The notes under the pieces: generated by a model
Database searches by the model: none
Seen by the model: the letters and a program-made list of their open reading frames with translations, nothing else
What the model was told of the DNA's origin: nothing
Program-made: the position numbers and the translations under genes
Part shown: positions 1 to 5,514 of the stretch, piece by piece
Layout: the number at the start of each line of letters is the position of its first letter
How positions within the stretch are numbered: the first letter of the stretch is position 1
NCBI GenBank assembly: GCA_035259145.1
Contig: DATFWQ010000228.1
Span: 1 to 6,067 of the forward strand
Direction of reading: 5' to 3'
Length of the DNA stretch: 6,067 nucleotides
From: CF-161 sp035259145
GTDB lineage: Bacteria > Chloroflexota > Dormibacteria > Dormibacterales > Dormibacteraceae

Positions 1-348
1 GAAGCCGCTGGGGTCCCCCTCCACTTCCTCCGTCACATGGCTGCCGCCGTCGGCGCGAGTATCGACGATGCGCGTCACCTTGATCGGAAAGGACGAGCCC
101 TCACGCGACTCGATCGTCACGAGGCGGCCGGGGTGGTGCTCAGTGACCTCAAAGCTGGTGTGGATCTGGCGGCCGAGAAAGTCCGAGGTCTGCTCGTACC
201 TCGAGCCGACCGCCACCGGCGCCGGGGTCGTCCAGCGGCACGAGCGCATGTTGGGGATCCATTTCGGGTTGTTTTCCGCGTCCTCGAGGTAGTCGAAGAC
301 CTCCGGTGGGGGCCGGTCGATGTCGACCTTCACAGTGACGCTGATCAT
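1..348 (-). CDS. SRPBCC-family (polyketide cyclase/dehydrase-like) protein, 3' end cut by the window
   Basis: The visible 116 residues, read from ATG at 348 and open to base 1, look like a START/SRPBCC lipid- or ligand-binding fold. The N-terminal strand ISVTVKVDIDRPPPEVFDYL matches the family opening, in which a beta strand is followed by a 'PPxEVFDYL' helix. A 'DAENNPKW' segment, a central 'VGSRYEQ..DFLGR' stretch and a late 'HVTEEVEGDPSGF' strand follow. The family usually has about 140-150 residues, so roughly 30 are probably missing. The start is supported by a purine-rich ribosome site (GGAGGGGGAG, 363-354). The ATG overlaps the TGA of the upstream SRPBCC gene as ATGA, which indicates translational coupling. 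It is the third gene of the ArsR-led operon. Family members bind hydrophobic small molecules or act as cyclases. The ligand here cannot be told from sequence, and enzymatic activity is not implied. Confidence 0.85.
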   Translation of the reverse strand, partial: MISVTVKVDIDRPPPEVFDYLEDAENNPKWIPNMRSCRWTTPAPVAVGSRYEQTSDFLGRQIHTSFEVTEHHPGRLVTIESREGSSFPIKVTRIVDTRADGGSHVTEEVEGDPSGF

Positions 349-827
349 CCGCGCTCCCCCTCCTGCAGAATCCTGGCTCGCTCCCGTGGATCCCCCGCCG
401 GGTACATATGAGGCGCGGCCCCCGCCATGACCGCGACGAGCCTGCCCAGGAACGCCGACCAGCCCTCGTCGTGGAGAAGCCGGATCTCACCGGGGAGGCG
501 GTCGTGGGTCAGACGCAGCCGGGTGCCGCCGCCCGACGGCGCCAGCTCCACCCGCACCCGGGAGCTTCCAGGCGGCAGGTTGAAGAACGGGTCGGTCCAG
601 CCCCAGCTCACCTCGAGGGCGCGTGGCGGGTCGAGCTCCACGTACTCGCCCTCGCAGTACTGGCCCTGCTCGATCTCGAACCGGAAGCGGCCGCCTGGGC
701 GCGGCTCGAGCTCGGCTGCGCGGCCGATCCAGCGGACCAGCCGCGATGGATCGACGAACATCTGGAAGACCTCCTCGGGCGGTGCGGCCAGCTCGACCTC
801 ATGCACCACCAGCTCTCCCTCGATCAC
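345..827 (-). CDS. SRPBCC protein of the AHSA1 / CalC-like type
   Basis: This 160-residue protein has the AHSA1-type SRPBCC pattern: an N-terminal strand with 'APPEEVFQMFVDPSRLVRWIG' spacing (residues about 15-35), then 'RPGGRFRFEI', then 'GEYVELDPPRALEVSWGW'. A late 'GTRLRLTHDRLP' strand leads into the C-terminal helix 'HDEGWSAFLGRLVAVMAG'. That helix, with its GW...L.RL pattern, is characteristic of the family. The length is normal. The start is GTG at 827, chosen because it lies 5 bases after a strong GGAGG and forms a GTGA overlap with the arsR stop. Its own TGA overlaps the next ATG. AHSA1-like genes directly after an ArsR-type repressor are a recurrent arrangement in high-GC bacteria, where the pair is probably repressor and regulated ligand-binding protein. 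Despite the family name, an Hsp90 co-chaperone role should not be assumed. No catalytic residue can be named. Confidence 0.9.
   Translation of the reverse strand: MIEGELVVHEVELAAPPEEVFQMFVDPSRLVRWIGRAAELEPRPGGRFRFEIEQGQYCEGEYVELDPPRALEVSWGWTDPFFNLPPGSSRVRVELAPSGGGTRLRLTHDRLPGEIRLLHDEGWSAFLGRLVAVMAGAAPHMYPAGDPRERARILQEGERG
354..363 (-). promoter_or_regulatory. Ribosome binding site for the partial SRPBCC gene
   Basis: The minus strand reads GGAGGGGGAG here, 5 bases before ATG-348 when counted from the last purine block. It lies inside the end of the upstream SRPBCC gene. It supports that ATG and independent or coupled re-initiation at the ATGA overlap. Confidence 0.7.
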
Positions 828-1162
828 CGGCTCCTCCCCGACTTCGCCAGGCTGTCGGCCAGCAGTCCGAGCCGTGTAGCCCAGAACTCGTCAAGGAACG
901 CCCGAAGGCGGGCGAGGTTCTCCATCCTGACGCGGTAAAGGCGGCGGTTGCCGTCGACTCGCACCTGGACGAGAGCTGCCTCACGGAGCGCGCGAAGATG
1001 CTGCGACGTCGCAGCCCGTGTGAGACCGCAGGCGGCGGCGAGTGCGCCCGAGCTGATCTCGCCCCCGGCCACCACCTCGAGCACTCGTCGTTGTCCCGGG
1101 TTGGCGATCACGCGCAGGGCCGCCTCCGCGTCCAGGTCGCGCGCCTCGGAGCCTCGCGTCAC
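824..1162 (-). CDS. ArsR/SmtB-family winged-helix transcriptional repressor (no visible metal-binding motif)
   Basis: This 112-residue protein has the ArsR winged-helix layout. Helix 1 holds 'ALRVIANPGQRRVLEVV' (residues 15-31). Next come the first HTH helix 'SSGALAAACG' (38-46) and the recognition helix 'LTRAATSQHLRALREAALV' (47-65). A beta-wing 'VRVDGNRRLYRV' (67-78) and a C-terminal dimer helix 'FLDEFWATRLGLLADSL' follow. The ELCVCDL-type metal motif is absent and there is only one cysteine (C45). This places it with the non-metal ArsR proteins that often precede AHSA1/SRPBCC genes. The start is GTG-1162, the most upstream start in frame; the frame runs from a TGA at 1217-1219 without another start. 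The ribosome site is weak (GGGG about 7 bases upstream). It leads the operon and probably represses it through the palindrome at 1226-1247. The inducer is unknown; a direct role in controlling the divergent metal ATPase is possible but unsupported. Confidence 0.92.
   Translation of the reverse strand: MTRGSEARDLDAEAALRVIANPGQRRVLEVVAGGEISSGALAAACGLTRAATSQHLRALREAALVQVRVDGNRRLYRVRMENLARLRAFLDEFWATRLGLLADSLAKSGRSR
831..839 (-). promoter_or_regulatory. Ribosome binding site deciding the GTG start of the AHSA1-type gene
   Basis: The minus strand reads GGGGAGGAG, with the GGAGG core (837-833) separated from GTG-827 by 5 bases. It is embedded in the 3' end of arsR. It is the main reason to accept the GTG rather than a downstream start. 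Confidence 0.75.
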
Positions 1163-1215
1163 AACTGAGCCCCGTCGCGGATCGGGAACAGGGCCGGCGC
1201 GCTGATCATGCGGCG

Positions 1216-1244
1216 ATCATATTGCTATTTGCCTGAAATTGCAA
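1216..1244 (-). promoter_or_regulatory. Sigma70-type promoter of the arsR operon
   Basis: Read on the minus strand there is a -35 box TTGCAA (1244-1239), a 17-base spacer and a -10 box TATGAT (1221-1216). The -10 matches the TATAAT consensus at 5 of 6 positions and the -35 matches TTGACA at 4 of 6, with ideal spacing. Transcription would start near 1209, giving a leader of about 47 bases before GTG-1162. The AT-rich patch stands out sharply from its GC-rich surroundings. Confidence 0.7.
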
Positions 1245-1247
1245 ATA
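1226..1247. promoter_or_regulatory. Inverted-repeat operator candidate for the ArsR-type repressor
   Basis: TATTTGC (1226-1232) and GCAAATA (1241-1247) form a perfect 7+7 bp inverted repeat around an 8-base spacer. The repeat covers the -35 box and part of the spacer of the arsR promoter, which is where autorepressing ArsR proteins typically bind. Assignment to this repressor is inferred from position and symmetry. The site is about 150 bases upstream of the ATPase start, so it is less likely to block that gene directly. Confidence 0.6.
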
Positions 1248-1363
1248 CGTGCTCGCGGCCGGCCCGCGTTTGCCGGGGGTCAGGCCGGTGCCGCCTGCTG
1301 GGGGTTGACGATGGGCTCTGAGCACGAGGACGGCGGGCCCTCGCGAGCCTCTCGACCGCCTCG

Positions 1364-1393
1364 TTGAGCTCGCGCACCCGATACTGGTATAGC
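1364..1393 (+). promoter_or_regulatory. Possible promoter of the metal ATPase, placed for leaderless transcription
   Basis: A weak pair is visible: TTGAGC (1364-1369), an 18-base spacer and TATAGC (1388-1393), each 4 of 6 to consensus. The -10 box ends 6 bases before ATG-1400, so transcription would begin at or next to the start codon. A small symmetry ATAC-TG-GTAT (1381-1390) overlaps the -10 and could be part of a repressor site. No Shine-Dalgarno sequence precedes ATG-1400, which agrees with a leaderless message. A 7-bp inverted repeat (1342-1348 with 1368-1374) also lies in this gap but may be chance in GC-rich DNA. Confidence 0.35.
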
Positions 1394-1399
1394 GATTGC

Positions 1400-3697
1400 A
1401 TGAATCCGGTCAACGTCGTCCTCCACGTCGGCGGTCTCAGATTCGGCTCTGAGAAAGCGGTCGTGGAGAGCGCTCTTGGCCGGCGGCCAGGCGTTCTGGC
1501 CGTCTACGCGAATCCCTCGGCGCAAACGGCGAGCGTCACGTTCGACCCCGAGAAGACAAGCGTCGCGACCCTTCGGCGCTGGGTCGAGGACTGCGGATAC
1601 CACTGCGCCGGGCAGTCGGTTCCGGACCACATGTGCGACGCTGCCGCAGAACCGGCCGGCCCCACCGCTCACGTCCACCGCGAAGCGGGCGAGGTGATGG
1701 GCCACGGCGGCCACGCCGCCACGTCGATGGACGCAATGGTCCGCGACATGCGCAACCGGTTCCTCGTGGCGGCTCTTCTTTCGATCCCGATCCTGCTCTG
1801 GTCCGCCATCGGACGCCAGGTCCTCCACTTCACGGTCCCGGCGCCGTTCGGGCTTCGAGACGACGTCTTTCAGCTCATCTTGAGCGTGCCGGTCATCGGC
1901 TACTCGGCCTGGATTTTCTTCGACGGCGCGATGCGAGCGTTACGAGCTCGGACGCTCGACATGATGGTCCTCGTGGCGGTCGCCATCGCGGCCGGCTGGC
2001 TCTACTCGCTCAGCGTCACCCTGCGCGGCGGCGGGGACGTCTTCTACGAGGCTTCGTCTGTGCTGGCCGCCTTCGTCCTGCTCGGCCACTGGTTGGAGAT
2101 GCGAGCTAGAGGCGGGGCCAACGACGCCATCCGCACGCTGCTGAACCTGGCCCCACCCCGGGCGGTGGTCTTGAGGGATGGCGAACAGGTCGAGGTGCCC
2201 ACCGCCGCCGTCGGGGTCGGCGACCTCCTCCTGATCAAGCCGGGCGCCAAGGTTCCGGTCGATGCCGTCGTCGAGGACGGCGCAAGCGAGCTGGATGAGT
2301 CGGTGGTCAGCGGCGAGAGCATGCCGGTCTCCAAGGCGCCGGGAGCGCCGCTGATCGGAGGTTCGATCAACAAGAACGGCACACTGAAAGCAAGGGCGAC
2401 CCGGGTCGGCGCCGATACCGCCCTGGCCCAGATCGTCAAGCTGGTCCAGGAAGCACAGAACTCAAAGGCGCCCGGGCAGCAACTCGCCGATCGTGCAGCG
2501 TTCTGGCTGGTCCTGGTGGCGCTGATCGGCGGCGGCCTCACGGTGGCCGCCTGGCTGCTGGCCGGAAGCAGCTTCAGCGTCGCGATCCTGTTCGCCATCA
2601 CGGTGGTTGTCATCACGTGCCCGGATGCACTGGGCCTCGCCACCCCGACCGCGATCATGGTCGGGAGCGACCTCGGCGCCAAACGCGGGATTCTCTTCAA
2701 GAACGCGGCGGCCATCGAGTCTGCTGCTCGAATCCAGGTGGTGGTCATGGACAAGACCGGGACCCTGACCAAGGGCGAACCTGAGGTGGCCGAGCTCGAG
2801 GCTGAAGGCGTGTCGGAGCAAGAGCTCCTGGCGCTGGCCGCGGCCGTCGAGAGGAACTCCGAGCATCCGCTGGCGGTAGCGATAGTCGCTCGCGCTGAGG
2901 AGGCCGGAGCGCGCCGGTTGCGTGCATCGGGCTTTGAGAGCGTCCCCGGACATGGCGCGATCGCGTCCGTCGACGGCCGCCGGGTGGCGGTCGGCAGCGC
3001 CAGGCTCATGGATCGCGAGCGCATCAGCCAGGACGGCCTGGCAGCCAGGCGCGAAGGCATGGCCGCCGAGGGACGGACCGTCGTCGTTGTGGCTGTGGAC
3101 GGCCGCGCGGCGGGTCTGATCGGCATCAGTGACGTCCCCCGGCCGACGGCAAAGACGGCGGTAGCCGCCCTGGGGGATCTGGGCATCGAGGTGGTGATGT
3201 TGACGGGAGACAACCGCGCCACTGCAGAGAGGATCGGCCGAGTGCTGGGGATACGCGAGGTGATCGCCGAAGTGCTGCCACGCGACAAGGCGAGCAAGAT
3301 CCGAGAGCTTCAGCAATCAGGCAGAAAGGTCGCCATGGTCGGCGACGGCGTCAACGACGCGCCTGCGCTGGCACAGGCCGACCTGGGCATTGCCATCGGC
3401 GCCGGGACGGACGTGGCGATAGACACCGCGGACGTGGTGCTGATGCGGTCTGATCCGCTGGATGTGGCGACCGCGGTGACGATAGGCCGTGGAACGCTTC
3501 GCAAGATGCGGCAGAACCTCGGCTGGGCGGTCGGCTACAACGCCGTCGCCCTGCCCATCGCCGCCGGCGTGTTCGAGCCCGCCTTCGGATTGGTGCTGCG
3601 GCCTGAGATCGCCGCTCTCAGCATGTCGGGCTCGAGTCTTCTGGTGGCGGTCAACGCGCTCCTCCTCAAGCGTTTGCGCCTGCCCGGACCCCGGTAG
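1400..3697 (+). CDS. Heavy-metal translocating P1B-type ATPase, copper-like, with a variant CPD metal motif
   Basis: This 765-residue inner-membrane pump would couple ATP hydrolysis to export of a soft metal ion, most likely Cu(I). Numbering is from ATG-1400. Residues 5-69 form an HMA-like domain without its CxxC, and a His/Cys linker (77-105) follows. Helices 1-4 lie near 121-233, and the actuator loop holds SGES (304-307). Helices 5-6 lie near 368-413, with CPD at 407-409 in 'VITCPDALGLATPTA'. The phosphorylation site is DKTGT (Asp451), the nucleotide-domain HP is 489-490, and the hinge is TGDN (602-605) with GDGVND (648-653). Helices 7-8 carry Tyr-Asn (713-714) and MxxSS (742-746), as in Cu(I) P1B-1 pumps. 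All catalytic motifs are intact. The start is ATG-1400, where HMA homology begins; an upstream TTG at 1364 would add 12 unlikely residues. The gene is a single unit, divergent from arsR. The altered metal motif makes the exact ion uncertain. Confidence 0.93.
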   Translation: MNPVNVVLHVGGLRFGSEKAVVESALGRRPGVLAVYANPSAQTASVTFDPEKTSVATLRRWVEDCGYHCAGQSVPDHMCDAAAEPAGPTAHVHREAGEVMGHGGHAATSMDAMVRDMRNRFLVAALLSIPILLWSAIGRQVLHFTVPAPFGLRDDVFQLILSVPVIGYSAWIFFDGAMRALRARTLDMMVLVAVAIAAGWLYSLSVTLRGGGDVFYEASSVLAAFVLLGHWLEMRARGGANDAIRTLLNLAPPRAVVLRDGEQVEVPTAAVGVGDLLLIKPGAKVPVDAVVEDGASELDESVVSGESMPVSKAPGAPLIGGSINKNGTLKARATRVGADTALAQIVKLVQEAQNSKAPGQQLADRAAFWLVLVALIGGGLTVAAWLLAGSSFSVAILFAITVVVITCPDALGLATPTAIMVGSDLGAKRGILFKNAAAIESAARIQVVVMDKTGTLTKGEPEVAELEAEGVSEQELLALAAAVERNSEHPLAVAIVARAEEAGARRLRASGFESVPGHGAIASVDGRRVAVGSARLMDRERISQDGLAARREGMAAEGRTVVVVAVDGRAAGLIGISDVPRPTAKTAVAALGDLGIEVVMLTGDNRATAERIGRVLGIREVIAEVLPRDKASKIRELQQSGRKVAMVGDGVNDAPALAQADLGIAIGAGTDVAIDTADVVLMRSDPLDVATAVTIGRGTLRKMRQNLGWAVGYNAVALPIAAGVFEPAFGLVLRPEIAALSMSGSSLLVAVNALLLKRLRLPGPR

Positions 3698-3712
3698 CTG
3701 AGGCGTCTGCTC

Positions 3713-3760
3713 GCCGGCGGATGCACGTATCAACCGCGGCCAACCGGGTCATCCGCCGGC
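3713..3760. repeat. 11-bp perfect inverted repeat between convergent genes, possible bidirectional terminator
   Basis: GCCGGCGGATG (3713-3723) and CATCCGCCGGC (3750-3760) are perfect reverse complements around a 26-base loop. They lie 15 bases after the ATPase stop and 41 bases past the Rieske stop on the other strand. The position between two convergent 3' ends suggests a terminator or mRNA-end stabiliser that works from both sides. Neither side has the run of T expected of a classical intrinsic terminator. The loop itself contains a short tandem near-repeat, CAACCGCGGC followed by CAACCGGGTC (3731-3750). Confidence 0.5.
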
Positions 3761-3801
3761 CGATCTCCGCCTGGGACCCGGTGGCTCGTGACCGGCTGCT
3801 G

Positions 3802-4170
3802 TCACCTGGCCAGGTAGAGCTTGCCGCCGTCGAGTTCGACGGCGTGCGTCCTCGCGGGCGTGGGTGCCCTGCCGATCGTCAGCAGACCGCGCAAGGGGCG
3901 GGGGAGCCGCACGCCTCCCAGGCTCGGCGCCCAGTCCAGCACCGCGCCGGTGCACATGTCGAACCGGGAGCCGTGAACCGGACAAACGACGGCTCCAGCC
4001 TCCAACCTGCCGCGCCCGAGGTTGCCGCCCATGTGTGGACACTTGTAGTCCACCGCGCAGTAGCGGCCGCCGACGCGCGCCACCACGACCGCCGTGTCAC
4101 TGGTCTTGAACGTCTTCAGGCCGCCCTCCGGCACATCGGACGCTTCGCCTAACTCGACGCGTTCGGTCAT
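3802..4170 (-). CDS. Soluble Rieske [2Fe-2S] ferredoxin-like protein
   Basis: This 122-residue protein carries both halves of the Rieske cluster site. 'CPHMGG' provides Cys44 and His46, and 'CPVHGSRFD' provides Cys63 and His66, with 16 residues between the boxes. Together these ligate a [2Fe-2S] cluster. A 'VARVGGRYCAVDYKC' strand precedes the first box, and a C-terminal 'VELDGGKLYLAR' strand closes the fold. The length is typical of free Rieske ferredoxins. There is no signal peptide, Tat motif or membrane anchor, so it should be cytoplasmic. Such proteins pass electrons to Rieske oxygenases or serve other redox enzymes, but no oxygenase or reductase gene is adjacent, so the partner is unknown. 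Two extra cysteines (38 and 73) are not ligands by position. The start is ATG-4170. It has no Shine-Dalgarno site; a CATAAT box lies 7 bases upstream. The gene is convergent with the ATPase and divergent from the MFS gene. Confidence 0.92.
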   Translation of the reverse strand: MTERVELGEASDVPEGGLKTFKTSDTAVVVARVGGRYCAVDYKCPHMGGNLGRGRLEAGAVVCPVHGSRFDMCTGAVLDWAPSLGGVRLPRPLRGLLTIGRAPTPARTHAVELDGGKLYLAR

Positions 4171-4177
4171 CGTTGAG

Positions 4178-4183
4178 ATTATG
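4178..4183 (-). promoter_or_regulatory. -10 box for the Rieske gene, suggesting a leaderless message
   Basis: The minus strand reads CATAAT, 5 of 6 to the consensus, followed by 7 bases and then ATG-4170. Transcription would start at or beside the A of the start codon. I see no convincing -35 box 16-18 bases upstream in the GC-rich flank. Confidence 0.45.
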
Positions 4184-4236
4184 AGCGACCTGCCCGGCGC
4201 GGCCGCCGTCGACGCATGCTCGTAGGCTTTCCCGGC

Positions 4237-4243
4237 AGGAGGG
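4237..4243 (+). promoter_or_regulatory. Ribosome binding site of the MFS gene
   Basis: AGGAGGG ends 7 bases before ATG-4251. This near-perfect Shine-Dalgarno site fixes the start. The promoter within the 80-base divergent gap (4171-4250) is not clear; TAGGCT at 4223-4228 is a weak -10 candidate without a good -35. Confidence 0.8.
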
Positions 4244-4250
4244 ACACCGC

Positions 4251-5498
4251 ATGCACTTGAGCCAGTGGCTCGTGCTCCGGCGACACCCGGAGTTCTTCAA
4301 GCTCTGGTCCGGGCAGGCGATCTCGTCCTTCGGTTCGGCCATCACAACGGTCGCCCTGCCGCTCGCGGCGGTCGTCGTCCTTCACGCCTCGCCGGTTCAG
4401 ATGGGGGTTCTGCTGGCGTTGACGACCCTGCCCCACCTGCTGTTCGGCCTGGTGGCAGGCGTGGGGGTGGACCGGCTGCCACGAAAGTCCATCCTCGTCG
4501 GGACTGACTTGGGCCGCTGTCTCCTGCTCGCGACCATCCCCATCCTCGGCGTCCTGGGCGAGCTTCGAATCGAGCACCTGTACGCCGTCGCCTTCCTGAC
4601 CGGCACCATGACGCTGCTCTTCGAGACGGCGTCGATGTCGCTGCTGCCGGCCCTCGTGGGCCGCGACAACCTGATCCACGCCAACGGCGCGATGATCTTG
4701 AACACCTCGGTCACGAGCACGGCCGGACCGGCGCTGGCAGGCGGACTGGTGCAGGTGCTCACGGCCCCGGTGGCCATTGCGTTCGATGCTGTCTCGTTCT
4801 TGCTTTCGGCGGCGTGCTCTCTTCTCATTGAAGTGCAACCGGCGTCGCGGTCCGCCACCGGGCGAGGCCGCGTCAGGCTGTGGGCTGAGATCGTGGAAGG
4901 ACTGCGAGTTGTGTTCGCCGACCGGGTCCTCTCTCCCATCGCCGTCTCGGCCGCGATTGGGGCCATGGCCGGCGCCATTCAGGGCGCTCTGGTCGTCCTC
5001 TACCTCGCGCGCGACCTTCATCTGTCGCCAGCGTTCGTCGGGCTGGCCGTCGCGGCGAGCGGAGTGGGTTCGGTCGTCGGGGCGCTCCTCGCGCCGCCGT
5101 ACAGCGTGCGGCTCGGGCCAGGACCTGCCTACATCACGGGCCAGATGCTCGCCTCACTGGCCGGACTGTTTCTGGCCGCGGCGCGAGGGCCACTGACCGT
5201 CGTGATGCTATTCGTGGTCGTGGGGCGACTGGTGGCTGGCCTGGGGCCGCCGCTCTACGCCGTACCTCAGCGGACCCTCCGCCAGGCTCTGGTCCCCGAC
5301 CAGCTCCTGGGTCGGGCCAACGCCACCTGGCGCTTTATGGTGTTCGGCGCCCAGCCTCTGGGCTCGCTGCTGGGTGGGGTCCTGGGGGCAACGGTCGGGC
5401 TGCGCGCGGCCCTGGTCCTGGGCAGCGTGGGCATCTTGTTCGCCGTGGCGTGGGCGACCCGGTCGCCTCTGCGGTCACTGCGGCAGATCCCAGCTTGA
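4251..5498 (+). CDS. Major facilitator superfamily exporter (EntS/MFS_3-like)
   Basis: This 415-residue, strongly hydrophobic protein fits about 12 membrane helices and the normal length of single-polypeptide MFS drug or siderophore exporters. The N-terminus 'LRRHPEFFKLWSGQAISSFG' (9-28) is typical of the MFS_3/EntS-like group. The cytoplasmic loop 2-3 signature appears as 'GVGVDRLPRKSILVGTDLGR' (70-89), with the conserved Asp74-Arg75 and basic residues. Internal two-fold symmetry is visible. 'LLPALVGRDNLIHANG' (131-146) in the first half corresponds to 'ALVPDQLLGRANATWRF' (346-362) in the second. 'GPALAGGLV' likewise matches 'GSLLGGVLG'. It would export a small molecule using the proton gradient; the substrate cannot be predicted. 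It is a single plus-strand gene, divergent from the Rieske gene and ending 16 bases from the convergent hydrolase. No regulator gene sits next to it. Confidence 0.9.
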   Translation: MHLSQWLVLRRHPEFFKLWSGQAISSFGSAITTVALPLAAVVVLHASPVQMGVLLALTTLPHLLFGLVAGVGVDRLPRKSILVGTDLGRCLLLATIPILGVLGELRIEHLYAVAFLTGTMTLLFETASMSLLPALVGRDNLIHANGAMILNTSVTSTAGPALAGGLVQVLTAPVAIAFDAVSFLLSAACSLLIEVQPASRSATGRGRVRLWAEIVEGLRVVFADRVLSPIAVSAAIGAMAGAIQGALVVLYLARDLHLSPAFVGLAVAASGVGSVVGALLAPPYSVRLGPGPAYITGQMLASLAGLFLAAARGPLTVVMLFVVVGRLVAGLGPPLYAVPQRTLRQALVPDQLLGRANATWRFMVFGAQPLGSLLGGVLGATVGLRAALVLGSVGILFAVAWATRSPLRSLRQIPA

Positions 5499-5514
5499 GA
5501 TCTCGCCCTGGCAG

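Noticed and set aside
408..1205. Several overlapping plus-strand frames opposite the ArsR/SRPBCC operon
   Set aside because: They are Arg/Pro/Ala-rich shadows of three well-recognised minus-strand genes with interlocked starts and stops.
824..1402. The idea that the ArsR-type protein is the copper sensor for the divergent ATPase
   Set aside because: The repressor has no ELCVCDL-type or other Cys/His metal site. Its palindrome overlaps its own promoter, about 150 bases from the ATPase start, and it is co-operonic with SRPBCC genes typical of non-metal ArsR pairs.
1225..1413. Minus-strand reading frame of 62 codons with an amphipathic start (MQSLYQYRVRELNEAVERLA) opposite the ATPase start
   Set aside because: It runs through the arsR promoter palindrome to its stop and overlaps the ATPase 5' end. 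It has no ribosome site and turns into low-complexity Arg/Pro/Ser sequence. A decayed gene remnant cannot be excluded, but nothing supports expression.
2044..3297. Open minus-strand frame of 417 codons antisense to the ATPase
   Set aside because: Its composition (Ser/Ala/Arg/Thr-rich, no motif) is that of the reverse-frame shadow of a GC-rich gene. The plus strand there encodes a P-type ATPase with all motifs intact.
3788..3805. Small inverted repeat GTGAC-N8-GTCAC at the Rieske stop
   Set aside because: It has only 5-bp arms, overlaps the stop codon and lacks a T-run. It is easily expected by chance in this composition.
4199..4206. GCGGCCGC palindrome in the divergent Rieske/MFS gap
   Set aside because: An 8-bp GC-only palindrome is common in high-GC DNA, and no second half-site or promoter overlap gives it regulatory meaning.
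4181..4225. Short plus-strand peptide frame (ATG at 4181 to TAG at 4223) upstream of the MFS gene
   Set aside because: It is only 14 codons long with no ribosome site, and its ATG is the reverse of the CATAAT box. A regulatory leader peptide is conceivable but unsupported.
4179..5021. Open minus-strand frame of 280 codons antisense to the MFS gene
   Set aside because: It is very rich in Arg, Gln, Asp and Gly without a recognisable domain. The plus-strand MFS gene with its strong ribosome site explains the region.
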